NCBI GenBank assembly: GCA_030844895.1
Contig: CM061228.1
Coordinates: 35,278,626-35,342,625 of the forward strand
Direction: 5' to 3'
DNA from: Ambrosia x helenae
Taxonomy: Eukaryota > Streptophyta > Magnoliopsida > Asterales > Asteraceae
Length of the DNA: 64,000 nt
The notes under the pieces are model-generated. The model had not been told where the DNA came from, ran no database searches, and worked only from the letters and a program-made list of their open reading frames with translations. Below, in pieces: positions 48,701 through 59,835 of the stretch. A program made the position numbers and the translations under genes. How positions within the stretch are numbered: the stretch's first letter is position 1; every line of letters begins with the position of its first letter.

Positions 48701-49078
48701 TGATTGGTCAAACACGGATGACACGTTCATTTCACAGTACATTCAAAACCCATAGACTCACCAACATTATTGTTGACAAAATCCTTTTTGCATGCGTTTC
48801 AGGTAACTAATGGAGGGCCACAGAGGATTGAGGGAAGGGTTCGAGCATGCACACCGTGGTATCACCTTGATGGTTTTTGTCAGCTTCAAGATACTATGTT
48901 TTCGATTTCCATAAGACAATGTTCATGTGCCTACACTATGCTTATTTCTCAATAAAATCATGGTGAATTCCATCTTTATGGTGGTACTATTTTTAATAAA
49001 TATGTGTTGCTTGAATCTTGTGCTTGAAAACTTTTCGATCGTTGCATTCCCGTGTTTCCGCCTAGGCGGGGTGTGACA
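45755..49078 (+). repeat. Chromovirus 3' LTR
   Basis: 3,324 bp matching the 5' LTR, apart from two segments present only in the 5' copy and scattered substitutions. ORFs at 47659 and 48770 are LTR shadows. Confidence 0.92.
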
Positions 49079-49471
49079 TTAATGGAGTAAATAAGGTGGT
49101 TAGGAGTGAATTAGGTGGGGGTTGAGTTTGATTAATATGGGATGGTCATATTTATTTATGTTGTTGATCCCCTCGAGTCCAAAAGAAAAAAAAATAAAGG
49201 AACATATGTTCGTTGTATTATGTTGTTGTTTTGTCAAAAGTCAAAGAAGCTTACATCATGCTTTCTTTTCTTGTTTTTAAATCTAAAATTATTATTAAAT
49301 ATATATTAAAATCTTAACTAATTGAGTTTCTAAATTGATTAGGATAAATTATATTGACGACTTGTCAAGAATTGGTAGGAGTAATATAAAAGAAGCGAAT
49401 AAAGGCGAACTTGGAATTTGTTAAGTATAGAATTTAAAATACAAGAAAAGTAAAAATCACGCGATGTTACA

Positions 49472-50470
49472 AATAATGCCTAAAGTGCTTAGATCATAAG
49501 GTTTTATGACATGCAAGAGGGTTTTCTAGATGATTTAAAATCTAATGTAAAAAGGAAATTTGATGTTTAAGATGATTGAGATACATGGTATAGGGATGTA
49601 ATGGTTGAAATGTGGCTTAAATGATTAATGTGTTCATGTATGTACATTGTTAGTAGGTAATTTTTGGATCATTTTTGAACATAGGTCAAATCTGATCGTG
49701 ATGATGATTTTGATGGTTATAATAAATTTAAAATGTGAATTATTAAACTTAACAATCATCTACACGCTTGGGAGACCTTGCATGTATGATCATGACTTAT
49801 TTCTAAGGAAAATATCATGTGATTAAGTGATCATGAAAGTCCTAATGTAAAAACCTAAATGTCTTTGCAAAAGATACGCGAAAACGCACATTTTCGACGA
49901 GTTTTACGCATTAAAACACCTTATTTTAAGGTCTGATGTAAACAACTTGTTTAGTGTCAAAATGTGTATAAAATTCATCATTTTGGGTGTATAATAGGTT
50001 TTCCATGATAACGGATGCTTACAATGCAAAACTATGTGGTAAAAGTCATCAAAACATGATTTTAAGGCACGAAACGGCTAGATTGTGTAACTGTTTTAGA
50101 ACAACAAATTTGGTCCTGTTTTTTGGTAAATATGTAGGTCCTAACATGGAAATCAAGTTTATATAATGTACATAGGTTGATATGTGACACTGGGAACTTA
50201 TATGCAATAAAATTGCTAGAAAACGTCTGGATAGGCGATAAGATGATGAGATAGTATATGTTGATGAATTGAAGAGACTATGTGAATCTATGTGATATAT
50301 GACTCGTAAGTTGATTTCTTAAATTATTTCCATAAAGTTTAGACGTTCTTAAGGTAAAATGAGTTTTACTAAGAATGGTCGTGTTTTTGCTAGAAAACGG
50401 CTTTTTATGAAAAACGAGTCTTAAATGTAGTAACTATGTAAAGTTATGTGCTACATGTATATATTTGATT
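49472..50470. other. Unassigned, perhaps the 3' non-coding end of the Tat element
   Basis: AT-rich sequence between the outer LTR edge and the antisense ORF. It does not resemble the LTR at 58328-58900. If it belongs to the Tat element, its 3' LTR is lost or lies elsewhere. Nothing else was recognised. Confidence 0.4.
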
Positions 50471-52825
50471 ATGATGGATTGATATTCCTCTCTTACCCAA
50501 GAGGAAGTTGAATCTTTTTGCTTTGAGTGGGGTATTGATACATCCTTTAACCCGGTTTCTCCAAGACTTGACAAATCAGTCGATCAATGTCCTCGTGGTT
50601 CGATTGCTTTTTATTGTCGCCATTTCGAATTTTCCAACCTTCGATACCCATTTTTGATCTTTGTCTTGAATGTTTTAGAGTATTATCGTGTTTCATTTGG
50701 TCAGTTACACCCTCACGAGATGTCTAGGGTTCTGCATTTTGAAATACTATGTCGTACAGTTGGCTATGATCTAACTCTTTTGATATTTCGCCGGATATTC
50801 CGCTTAGCCAAAAATGTCGATTGGTATACCTTTGAGACCTCTCAAATTGATGTTGGTCTGATCTCTTCATATGTTACCACAGTTGGTGTGTGGAAGACTA
50901 AGTTATTCTGGGTTTCCGAATCGATTGTCCCATTTAAACTAGTTTGGAGACGGCCTGATGTCATTCTGAATGAACTGGAACCATCGGAGTCGGAGTTAGA
51001 CAATCTTTTTCTTGAGGCTCTTCGTGAATGCTCTTCAAGGCTTCGTCCATTTCCTGAACCCTTTTTGGGTATGTCCGGTATTAGCACTTATTGGGATAAA
51101 CAGGATCGAGATCCAGTTCCCATGAGGGGTGATCAGGGTATGAATCTTTTTTGTTACCTTTATTCTCTTTACTTTGCTTGATCTTGATATCCTTGTTTTG
51201 TTTATTTTATAGTTATGTCTGCCCTGGACTTTATCAAGAGTGATGATGCTTCAGATGTTGTTTTTGGGGACACTAAAGCAACTCCAGGAGAGGATGCTAT
51301 GGCAATGTATGAGAAGTGCAGGTTTGATGGGGTTAATTATACCAATGTCCCCAATGTGAAGGGTTTCTCAAAGCCAGGTTCCTCAAAGGCTTCAACTAGA
51401 CGTTCTAGCCGTCGTTTGTTAAAGAATGTTAGTCAGCTGGGCAGTTCTGAACCCGTTGAGGTTAGTGATGAGATTGAAGGTTCTGAAGATCAGGAGCATC
51501 ATGAAGAGGGTCAAGTGGATGTTGTGGAGAAACTGCCAAGTGTTTCGGTGAAGAAGGGGAAGGGTAAAAAGGTTGCTAGTTCCAAAGTTGCTACTTTGAA
51601 GAACATTGAGAGTTCTGTTAGTGTTGAAGGCGAAGGTGTTTATGTACCTGGATGGGGTGTGAAGACTAATGACAGTTTTAAATCGTCTGCAGTTTGTAAG
51701 GAGGTCTTGGCTCATTTTTCCTCTCCAAATGTGAAGGATTCGTTAGAGGCCATGGATGATGATCTTCTGCTGTCGAAGATGGTAATGGGAGCTTGTAACC
51801 TTGCTGCTATGCTTCCTGAGGGGGTGGCCAGGTTCAGGAAGAGGATGGCGGAGTATGAAGAGTTTTCTACAAGGAAGGAGAAGATGAAGAAGACCTCTAT
51901 TTCTACTTTAAAGAAGGAGGTTCAAGGCTTTGCAGAGAAGGAGAAGACTTTGGTTACTATGATCGATGAGTTAAAGAAAGTGCATTAAGTAGAGAAGGCT
52001 AGGTGTGGTGCTGAAAAGGCTAAGTTAGAGGTGGATAGGGCTACGTTAGAGGTTCAAAAGAAGGGTTTTGAAGAGGAAAAGGGAGGGTTGAAGGCTTCAC
52101 TCGCCCAAACTTCTGAAAATAATCAATGGTTGATTGAACATGGTTTCCAGCAAGTGGTAACTTACCTTCTTCATTCCTTAGAGTTTAATTCTACCCTAGG
52201 GGAAGTGTATACCAAGCTGATAACCATAGGAAGCATGTGGGGTATTTGGCCAGTTACAAGGCACATGAAGCCGGGCAAACCGTTAGAGCAATCTCCTCTT
52301 TATCAACCCAAGGCAATGGATGTTTTCAAGGAATCGGTGTTGAAAATGGAGCGCCTGACGTACCCCTTTGTTGCTGAGGTATCTTCTTGCTATAGTAAGC
52401 CTTTGTCCATGTTGCAGAGGTTGAAACCTCGAGGCCTCAACGAGGCGGTCTGTGCTGAAGTCCTTGGGTCTCTGTCAAAGAAAAGATCTTACTCAGGCGA
52501 CAGTGAAGAGACATTGCATGTTGGGGAGGAAGGTTTGAAGGATGCCACCCTGGAGGCCTCGGATGTTGCTGGAGATGGTGATGGGAAGAAAGCTAAGAAA
52601 CTAAAGAAGACAAAGAAGGCCAAGACTGGTGAAGTAGTTGCAAAGGAAATTGAAGCTTCGAACCTTCTACTTCGGATAATGCAGCTTGAATATTACATGC
52701 CCTCTTACATTCGTAGCTTTCTTAGCATATGGTCTGTAAGCACTTTTAAACTCTTTTGTGGTCTTTTAAACAATGTCTCAGTAGGGAACCTGTTAAGGTT
52801 CTGTGGGTTATGGTTGGCTTGTTAA
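50471..52825 (+). pseudogene. Tat antisense ORF with a gypsy-associated putative transposase domain and one intron
   Basis: It starts at ATG 50471/50474, with an early TGA at 50480 (TGG originally). Exon 1 to 51137 encodes a conserved domain (LTQEEVESFCFEWGI, HFEILCRTVGYDL, KLFWVSESIVPF). I match it from memory to the putative gypsy-type transposase family PF04195. A 75-bp GT-AG intron (51138-51212) joins in frame to MSALDFIKSDDASDVV. This is followed by a Lys/Ser-rich linker and a coiled coil (about 51830-52120, stop at 51986). In Tat relatives such ORFs lie antisense between pol and the 3' LTR, exactly as here. The role is unknown. Confidence 0.75.
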
Positions 52826-53411
52826 AAGCCATTGAACAATTTGTAGGATTATGGCCCTTAAGGTCTTTGTTGTGATGGTTGAATGTTGGCCCTTGAGGCC
52901 TTTGTTACCTGCTTGTGTTTGTTTAGCTGTGTTTGTGGTTCTATCTTTTTTCGTTTATCATCTTTGTGTTTGTTGGGCATGTTTTACCGATAGCACCTTA
53001 AAAGGTTAAATGCTGCAGTCACTTAGCCTTAAGGTAGTCTAGGCAAACAATTGACCACCTATCCTATGTGCACTACTTTAGTGTATTTTTATTTCGTAAG
53101 CTATTGTTGAAGCTGAAGGAACAGTTGTTGTAGGCTATTCAAACCTGTCTATGAGACATGTTAAGGATTTATTTAAGTCTCATGGAGTTGTATTGATTTA
53201 GGAACTCACCCTTTATATAGGTCCATTCAACCCTTAAACCTATTGAGCGATATGGCCTAGGAGCTCAACCCCTTACATGGCCCTTGCCATGGAGTTTCTT
53301 GCAAGGTTCTCAGCCTGATTATATGATAGAAAGACAAGTACTAAGAGAGAATACTTTGATTCATTCATTCATCATTTTAATGTTACATTAGATAAACCGA
53401 TTCTTACATCA
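52826..53411. other. Spacer between convergent antisense ORF and pol
   Basis: Non-coding and TTTG-rich. It presumably holds the 3' UTR of the antisense transcript and the end of the pol transcript. There is no LTR-like or repeat boundary. Confidence 0.45.
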
Positions 53412-56100
53412 TTATTTTAAGAGACTTGAGCTAAACAAAGAACCGTTTGTGGTTTTTGCCATTCCAATGGCGAGGAAGCTTTTTACCTTCTGCATTGGGT
53501 TTCTTGTAAGATCCTCCTTTGTGAGCTTCAAGGATGGTGTATGGGCCTTCCCATTTAGGCTCGAGTTTCCCTTGGTTTTCTTTCCGGCTTGCTTCATTGT
53601 TTCGTAGGACCAAGTCCCCTGTCTTGAAGCTTTCATGCTTAACTCTGGAATTGTAGTATGATTCCATTTTTCGCTTGTATTGGGCTTCCCTGATTGCTGC
53701 CGAGTCTTGAGCTTCTTCTAAGATATCCAGGTTTAACAAGGCTTCATTCTCGTTGGCCTTGACATCTACAATGAGAGTTCGTAGTGTGGTGACCCCAATC
53801 TCGGCAGGGATTACGACTTCAAATCCGAATACGAGGCTGTAGGGGGTCATCTTGTGGCTTGTTTTTCTATTGTCCTTATGGCCCATAGGACAGTGGGAAG
53901 CTTTTCAAGCCATTTACCTCCCTGTCTGCCTAACCTAGCCTTGATCCCCTCAACGATGCTACGGTTCATTCTTACCATTTGTCTGTTTGATTGGGGGTAG
54001 GCCACTGAGCTAAACACTTGTGTAATTCTGTATTCCTTGCACCATGAGCTGAAAGGCTTCTCAGCGAATTTCTTGCCATTATCGGTGACCAATACTATGG
54101 GGAGGCCAAATCGACATATTATGTTTTCCCATACAAATTCAAAGATTTTTTTTCACGGATATCTTCCCCAAAGGCTTCACCTTAGGCCATTTTGTAAAGT
54201 AATCCATAGCCACGAGTAAAAACATAACTCCTCCTTTGGCTGGGGGGGGGGGAGGGTAATAGCCCAACGATGTGCATTCCCCCACTTGTAAAATGGCCAT
54301 GCTGAGTTGATAGGAACCTGGTTGTGTTTCAGACTCTTTGGAATAGGAGCATGTATTTGACAAGCTTCACATTTCTTAAGTTTCTCGGTGGCATCTCGGT
54401 GCATGGAGGGCCAAAAATAGCCTAAGTTCATGAGTTTGGCTACCACCGATCTTGGACCACAATGGGCTCCACATATTCCCTCGTGAATTTCTTTGATCAA
54501 GTACTGGCTTTACTCTGGACCAACACATCGAAGCAATGGGGCTAGGTAGCCTTTCTTATAAAGGATACCATCCTTTAACACATATTGCCTACACTTGATC
54601 CGAACCCTTTCAGCTTCAGTTTGATCAGCAGGCAATTCACCTCATTTTAGGAACATTATGAAAGGGGTAATCCAACTTGATCCAACTTCAGTAATTACAT
54701 CTTGTACTTTAAGTTCCAGAATAGAAGGGGATTTGATCACTTCGACCAATACCTTTTTGGAAAGGTGAGCAAAGTTCAAAGAAGCAAGCTTGCTCAATGC
54801 ATCTGCCTTCTTATTTTGCGAACAAGGAACTTGTTTGATTTTGAAGGATTGAAACGTGCTCATGATTTGTTTTGCCTTTTCTCTGTACTTCTTCATGTTG
54901 TGTTCTTTGGCAATGTAGCTATCGTTCACTTGGTTTGAAACCAGTAATGAATCAATGAAGACTTGAAGCCTTTGGACGTTCATCTGTTTAGCAAGCTTCA
55001 ACCCTGCTATAAAGGCTTCGTATTAGGCTTTGTTATTGGTGGTCTGAAAATCAAGTCAAAGAGCATACATAAATTCCAACCCTTCAGGGTTGATTAAAAC
55101 AAGGCCAGCCCCTGATCCTTCAATACTGGAAGCACCATTGGTAAAAAGCTTCCAGGCTTCAGGATTAAAAGGTTTATCAGTGGTGATGTTATCTTCAACC
55201 ACCTCTTCCTTTGGAATTTCTACAATAAAATCAGCCTGTATTTGTGCCTTGACTGCTCTCCTTGGGACGTAGGTGATTTTATGTTCACCTAATTCAACAG
55301 CCCATTTGGCCATTCGGCCCGAGGTTTCGGGCCTTTCAAGCGCATTTTTTATGGGTTGATCAATGACCACTTGTATTAGGTGTGCTTGGAAGTACCTTCG
55401 AAGCCTTCTGGTTGTTTGTACTAGGGCCAAGGCTAGTTTTTCCAAAGGAGGGTATTTGACCTCTGCCAATTTTAGAGATTTATTGAAGAAGTAAACAGGT
55501 ACTTGAGCCTTGTTTCGTTCTATTGTAAGGACGAGACCGAGGGCTTCTTCAGCAACAAAAAGGTAGACAGAGATCATTTCCCCTAGTTCAGGAGCAGCGA
55601 TGGTCGGGAGGGAAGCCAAGTGTTGCTTCATTTGGTTGAAGGCTTCCTCGTTCCATCGAAAGTCTTTTTTGTCAGTGCACCCCTTCAAGGTTTTGAAGAA
55701 GGGCTGGGGCCTTTCAGCTAGTTTAGACATGAAACGCTTTAAGGCTGCAAGCTTTCCCTTTAGGCTTTCCACTTCTTTCTTGGTTTAAGGAGATCTTGTG
55801 TCTAGAACGGCCTTAACTTTGTTGAGATTAGTTTTGATGCTCTGTTTTCCAACGATGTGGCCCAAAAACTTGCCTTCTTCAAATCTAAACGAACATCTGA
55901 CTGGGTTAAGTTTCATATTGATCTTTTTGAGGTTATTGAATGTCTCTCGGATATCTTCAAGCATTTGATCTTCAGTCTTGCTTTTCATCACCAAGTCGTC
56001 GACATAAGTTTCCATGTTCTTGCGAATTTGAGTTATGAAGGTCTTATCAACCAACCTTTGGTAAGTGGCACCTGCATTCTTTAAACCATGAAGGTAAGAG
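53412..56100 (-). pseudogene. Tat pol: partial RT, RNase H, second RNase H, integrase
   Basis: RT starts only at the palm (GLKNAGATYQRLVDK, then YVDD at about 56000), and the fingers are deleted. Connection and first RNase H follow (KPLALALVQTTRRLRRYF-like region). The second RNase H has KLFTNGASSIEGSGAGLVL, FIDSLLVSNQV and KKADALSKLASL. Integrase has a zinc region (CGAHCGPR, CEACQ), DYFTKW, TDNGKKF and YPQSNRQMVRMN. The catalytic Glu expected after QM is a Val codon (53973-53975). An 11-G run at 54242-54252 coincides with a frameshift. Several stops lie in the same frame upstream of it. Confidence 0.87.
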
Positions 56101-56475
56101 GTTCAGTTCTTCCCATCTTTCCTTCTGAAAAACTAACATTGAGTGTGATTTGGCCTAGAGGCTTAATAGGTATGTCGACTATACCTTTATTGGAAGACTC
56201 GGTTGGTTGAAGCTTGGAGCGTTCGCTTGGGTCTAGTAGGTTGAAGTGTTTTTCAAACATAATCTCTGTGGCAACACCTGTGTCAATGTAGGCTTTTCAT
56301 GTTGTTACTGAGCCTATAAAGGCTTCAACCACTAGAGGGTCATGAATCTTTTCTCCCTCGGGCGGGGGAAGCACACACACTGACGTTCCCAAGCCTCCAA
56401 CCGAGGACGCTTGCTTCGAGTTTCTTGTTCGAGGAGCACCATGTTAACCTCTTTTTTTCTTTCCTTCAGCCATGT
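56101..56475 (-). pseudogene. Tat protease region, broken
   Basis: On the minus strand VVEAFIGSVTT is followed by a stop and KAYIDTGVATEIMFEKHFN. DTG is the aspartic protease active-site core. It continues to ITLNVSFSEGKMG and then runs directly into the RT palm at about 56090, where roughly 250-300 codons should intervene. Confidence 0.65.
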
Positions 56476-56481
56476 TATCTT

Positions 56482-58255
56482 TTACTCCCTTAACCAGGTG
56501 AGCAAGCTCTCTTGACTTGACGGCTTCCTCGATCCTTTTCTTAAGTTAGAAGGAGTCATTAGTATGGTTTCCTTTTTATTCATGGAACTCACAGTATTGA
56601 TTGAAGTTTTCATTCCTCTTGCTCTTGGGCAGGGGTCGAGGAGGCCTGAAGCTATGCTTGACTTCTTTAGTGGCAAGGATTTCTTGTGGAGTTTTGGTGT
56701 GGGCAGTGAAGTTCACAGTTCTGTCTTTGCTTGAAGGGTTCTTTCCATCAGACCTTCGAGAGTTGGATCCCTTGTGACGTCTGTCATAGGACCCAAAACT
56801 TCCCCTTTTTTGTTGAGGGCTTGAACTCCTCCAGTTAGTTGCTATCTTCCTTTGTTCCTTGATATCTACAGCTTCCTCTCCCTGAATGTGAGCTTCAGCC
56901 CGTTCAAGGGCTTCTTCAAGGGTTCTTGGGAGACTCTTGTTGAAATCTCTAGTGAGGTATTTGGAGGTGATAGCATTCATGAACCCTGCAACCTTCATCT
57001 TTTCATCAGCGCCGACATAGGTAGGACCTTCTTTCTTGTAACGTTCAATGAAATCACGAAGGCTTTCATCGTCTCTTTGTTTGATCTAGAAGATGACGGT
57101 TGCATCTTTTACATATCGCCTTTACTAGGAGAAATTGGCTAGGAACCCTTTGCCTAAGTTATCAAAGGATCGGATGTTCCTAGCAGGAAGGTCGTTAAAC
57201 CAAATCCGGGCTAAACCCACGAGTGTTTGCATAAACATGAGGCAACACTCGGGTTACCTCACTTCTCCATCCTGGTAGCACCCGAGAAGATTTGCAAGTG
57301 ATCTTCGGGGTCTTTGGTACCATAATAGGTTTTTATGTGAGAAGGCATCTTTAGCTTGGTAGGCAATTCATAGCCGGCTATCTATGGAGAGAAGCATGAG
57401 AGGCTGCTAGGTTTGTAAGGTCTGTTCATGTCATTCTCGACTTTAGTGTTGGTGTTGCCACTCGAGTTACCTTGATGTGTGGCTAACGCTTGGCTGATAA
57501 GTTGCTGCCAAGGAAAATGGGCCATCATTTGAGCCATCATTTGTGGCACGAAGTTGAAGCCTTGAAGGCTTTCAGGAGTTGCTGCATAACTAGTTCCCAT
57601 GCGCATGCTCATGGCTGCACTTCGAACCATTGGCAGGGACGTCATGCTTGTTCCCATGAGGTTGGTGCAGGAGGTGGAACACTAGAGACCGGTAACTACA
57701 AGAGTTGGTCCAGGATTATTTCATGCCCCAAGGGCATGCTTGGGACCAAAGGTTGGAAGGTGAACAACGGAAAGGCAGCAGGGCTTGATCTCCGGCTTGG
57801 TAAGAGCTGGTATTGAAAGGAGCAAAGGCAGTGCTTGGATCGACCCCTAAATTGGAACCAGTGGCTTGAGTGGAGGAGGAGGAGGAGGCATGGGTGCAAG
57901 TGAGGGTTCATCCTCATTGTAATCCAGTCGGATCCTCACTCATTTCTCCCTTTCCTTTTTCGCATGTTGATTTAGAAGGGATCTTAGTTGTAAAAGGTTC
58001 TTTGCAACTCCCTCGGGTGTTAGATCTATGCGTTCGGGTGTTCGCATAGGGCCGAGTTGAGGAGATGTGAGCCCTGAACGAGTGGGTGTAGGGGTTTGAA
58101 AAAAGAGAGAACTCTGGGGATGAGAGCCCCGTAGGAGTACTTCCAGGTGTAGAGAAAGAAGCAAACCTATTTAGCATGGTCTGGTCAAGGTTTGGTGTTT
58201 CACCGGTGTTGTGAGGTGCTTGACTCACCTCTTCCAGAGACTCATGGTCGGACAT
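56482..58255 (-). pseudogene. Tat gag, frameshifted
   Basis: It starts at 58255 (MSDHESLEEVSQAP). After a Pro/Ser-rich N-terminus come a Gln/Met-rich stretch (57382-57657) and capsid motifs in pieces near 57000-57380 (KTYYGTKDPEDHLQIF). Then MKVAGFMNAITSKYL and LEEALERAEAHIQGEE lead into a basic C-terminus. I saw no zinc knuckle of the CCHC type apart from a possible CEFHE end, which is usual for the lineage. Several stops interrupt it. Confidence 0.75.
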
Positions 58256-58307
58256 TTTGAGAAGTTGGAGCTACACAACTGATCTATGAAAATAATTCAA
58301 TGGCGCA

Positions 58308-58325
58308 GCCCCACGGTGGCGCCAA
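58308..58325 (-). other. Tat primer binding site
   Basis: On the minus strand TTGGCGCCACCGTGGGGC lies two bases beyond the LTR end. TGGCGCC-type sites are typical of Tat and Athila elements, in contrast to the iMet sites of the other elements here. Confidence 0.8.
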
Positions 58326-58327
58326 CT

Positions 58328-58900
58328 TGTTGCTACAACAAATATTGAACCAAAGTTAGTGTAGAGTCCCACGGGGGTAAAAAGGTTTAAAAGGATTAGA
58401 TTCACCAAACGCAGGTCGTGGTGTCCCTTTACGTTGTAAACGTAGATGGGAGGTTCAAGAGTTTTGATGTTTTAGTTGTTATGATTCTGATTTAGGATCT
58501 TCCTAAAGTCAGAATATTGTTTATTACTTTAGTGATGTGTTGAGTGAAGTGAAGAAGACATCACACGTTAAGTGTGATAGTAGAAAGGAATATAAGAGTA
58601 TGAGTGTAAGGAACAATCTGTCTGATGGAGTCTCTGATTTATAGAAGATGAATCTTCTATAATAGGCATGTCAAAACTCTAGATCCAAGATACAACTAGG
58701 GACTTTCCACTTAAGCCGATAAAGGCTTCGGACCTGCGGTTAAAGAGGTGTGACTCCTACACATGAAGAGTATGACCAGCTGGTGGAGTCAACCGAGGAA
58801 AAGTAATGACAAGACATGTCATTGGCTTTGTTCTTTCTGCTGGTGACGGTTGTCACCTCCTGATTCCTTTTAGCTTTCAACCTTTCAAGCAAGCTTGTGA
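58328..58900 (-). repeat. Tat 5' LTR (outer limit uncertain)
   Basis: It begins next to the PBS with TGTTGCTACAACAAATATTG in plus orientation. A TATA-like TTCTATAAATCAGAG (minus, about 58640) lies within. Its start on the minus strand is near 58890-58900 but was not fixed, because no second LTR is available for comparison. Confidence 0.6.
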
Positions 58901-59835
58901 AATGTAATTGATTTGTTTAACCTTAAACTACCCACGTCATCAGATATGTTATGTTTGCATTCAATTCTTGGTAGTTGGATCCTTGATTGAAAAGATGCAT
59001 TTTATACTTGGTTGGATTAAGATAAAGATGGCAAAGACTAAGTTTGCAAAATTTCCACTATCAACTTCATATACGTGTTTAGGTTTTATTCCTTTATTTT
59101 GTTTTCTGTGCTTGTCTAAAGCCTCCACAAGCACTTCTATTTCATCAAAATGAAGTGGTTATAGATTTGAAGTGGTTTTGAACTTGATTACTGAAACTAG
59201 ATCACCGATTCAATTTTTTTCTTAGATAGCTAAAGGAAGGACATTACAAATAGAATGTCAATCTTTTACTTGAAACTCATGTGGTGTTAGACATCTTAGA
59301 GGAATATTAAGCAACTAGGTAAGCTTTATCTTTTTCAATTTGGTGAACTAGTATATGTGTTGATAGAAATTTAGAACCTGTGATTTTGATGAATTAATAA
59401 CTAAGGAGGGCGTCTCTAGTACAAGAGAACTTTAAAATGAATCAACCTTGTGTGAAACATGGTAACTTTGGCTTGGTGGGAAACTTATGAAGTTCATGGT
59501 ATGAACATGGTGGGTCTTTTGGGTTGTTAATTAAAATTAGGAACTCTTGACAATAATGTGTGTGAATGCCTAAATCTAAATCATGGTAGACGATGAAATT
59601 GGTGTAATTGAAGGATATGGGGCCTAGATACTAACATGGGTATGATTTTCATAGTCTAATTGACCTACAAACAAATAATGTAAAATCCTGCCAACCAAGT
59701 GTTTGATAAAAAGCGACAATGAAGCTCAACTTCATTGGATCATAGACATTGTATTGATACACTTGGTAAACTCGTATGAATGCCTGAATACATGTCTAAT
59801 CACAATTTACATGAATGTTATGTGTAATTCAATCA
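58901..59835. other. Intergenic, nothing recognised
   Basis: No supported gene. ORFs at 58908-59153 and 59703-59909 lack domains. Confidence 0.45.

Larger units (their letters stand above)
34752..49078 (+). mobile_element. Ty3/gypsy chromovirus, Tekay-like, 14.3 kb with an internal solo LTR
   Basis: Long LTRs (34752-38220 and 45755-49078) open TGTGACAACAGTC and close CGGGGTGTGACA or CGGGGCGTGACA. The target duplication is ATAAT at left and TTAAT at right, one base changed. The unoccupied sequence GGATAATTAATGGAG is visible at about 11080. The order is gag, protease, RT, RNase H, integrase, chromodomain-like end. Long LTRs and this C-terminus fit the Tekay (Del) lineage. Confidence 0.93.
9658..49471 (-). 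mobile_element. Outer non-autonomous gypsy-type LTR element, host of the nest
   Basis: On the minus strand the order is 5' LTR (30517-49471, split by two insertions), PBS, leader, small gag remnant, PPT, 3' LTR (9658-11504). The LTRs share about 1.8 kb once the insertions are removed. LTR ends are TGTAACATCGCG and GGTTGGGGTGTGACA. Apart from the gag remnant I see no pol. The interior without the inserted Copia element is only about 4 kb. This fits a LARD or TR-GAG type element. The left LTR lacks the 125 bp nearest the PBS-side end, so no target duplication can be checked. Confidence 0.85.
30517..49471 (-). repeat. Outer element 5' LTR, split by two insertions
   Basis: The LTR pieces are 30517-30706, 33385-34751 and 49079-49471. 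They align in order with the left LTR (9658-11504). The first gap is a solo LTR with a 5-bp duplication. The second is a complete chromovirus. Left and right copies differ by scattered substitutions and small indels. Confidence 0.88.
49472..58900 (-). mobile_element. Ty3/gypsy element of the Tat lineage, decayed
   Basis: On the minus strand the order is LTR fragment, PBS of TGGCGCC type, gag, protease, RT, RNase H, a second RNase H, integrase. An ORF on the opposite strand then follows. The second RNase H and the antisense ORF are known marks of Tat elements (Ogre, Grande, RIRE2 relatives). Many stops and frameshifts are present. No 3' LTR was found. The left limit is only assumed to be the outer element edge. 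Confidence 0.8.

Noticed and set aside
49472..50470. 3' LTR of the Tat element
   Set aside because: No similarity by eye to the LTR at 58328-58900 in either orientation.
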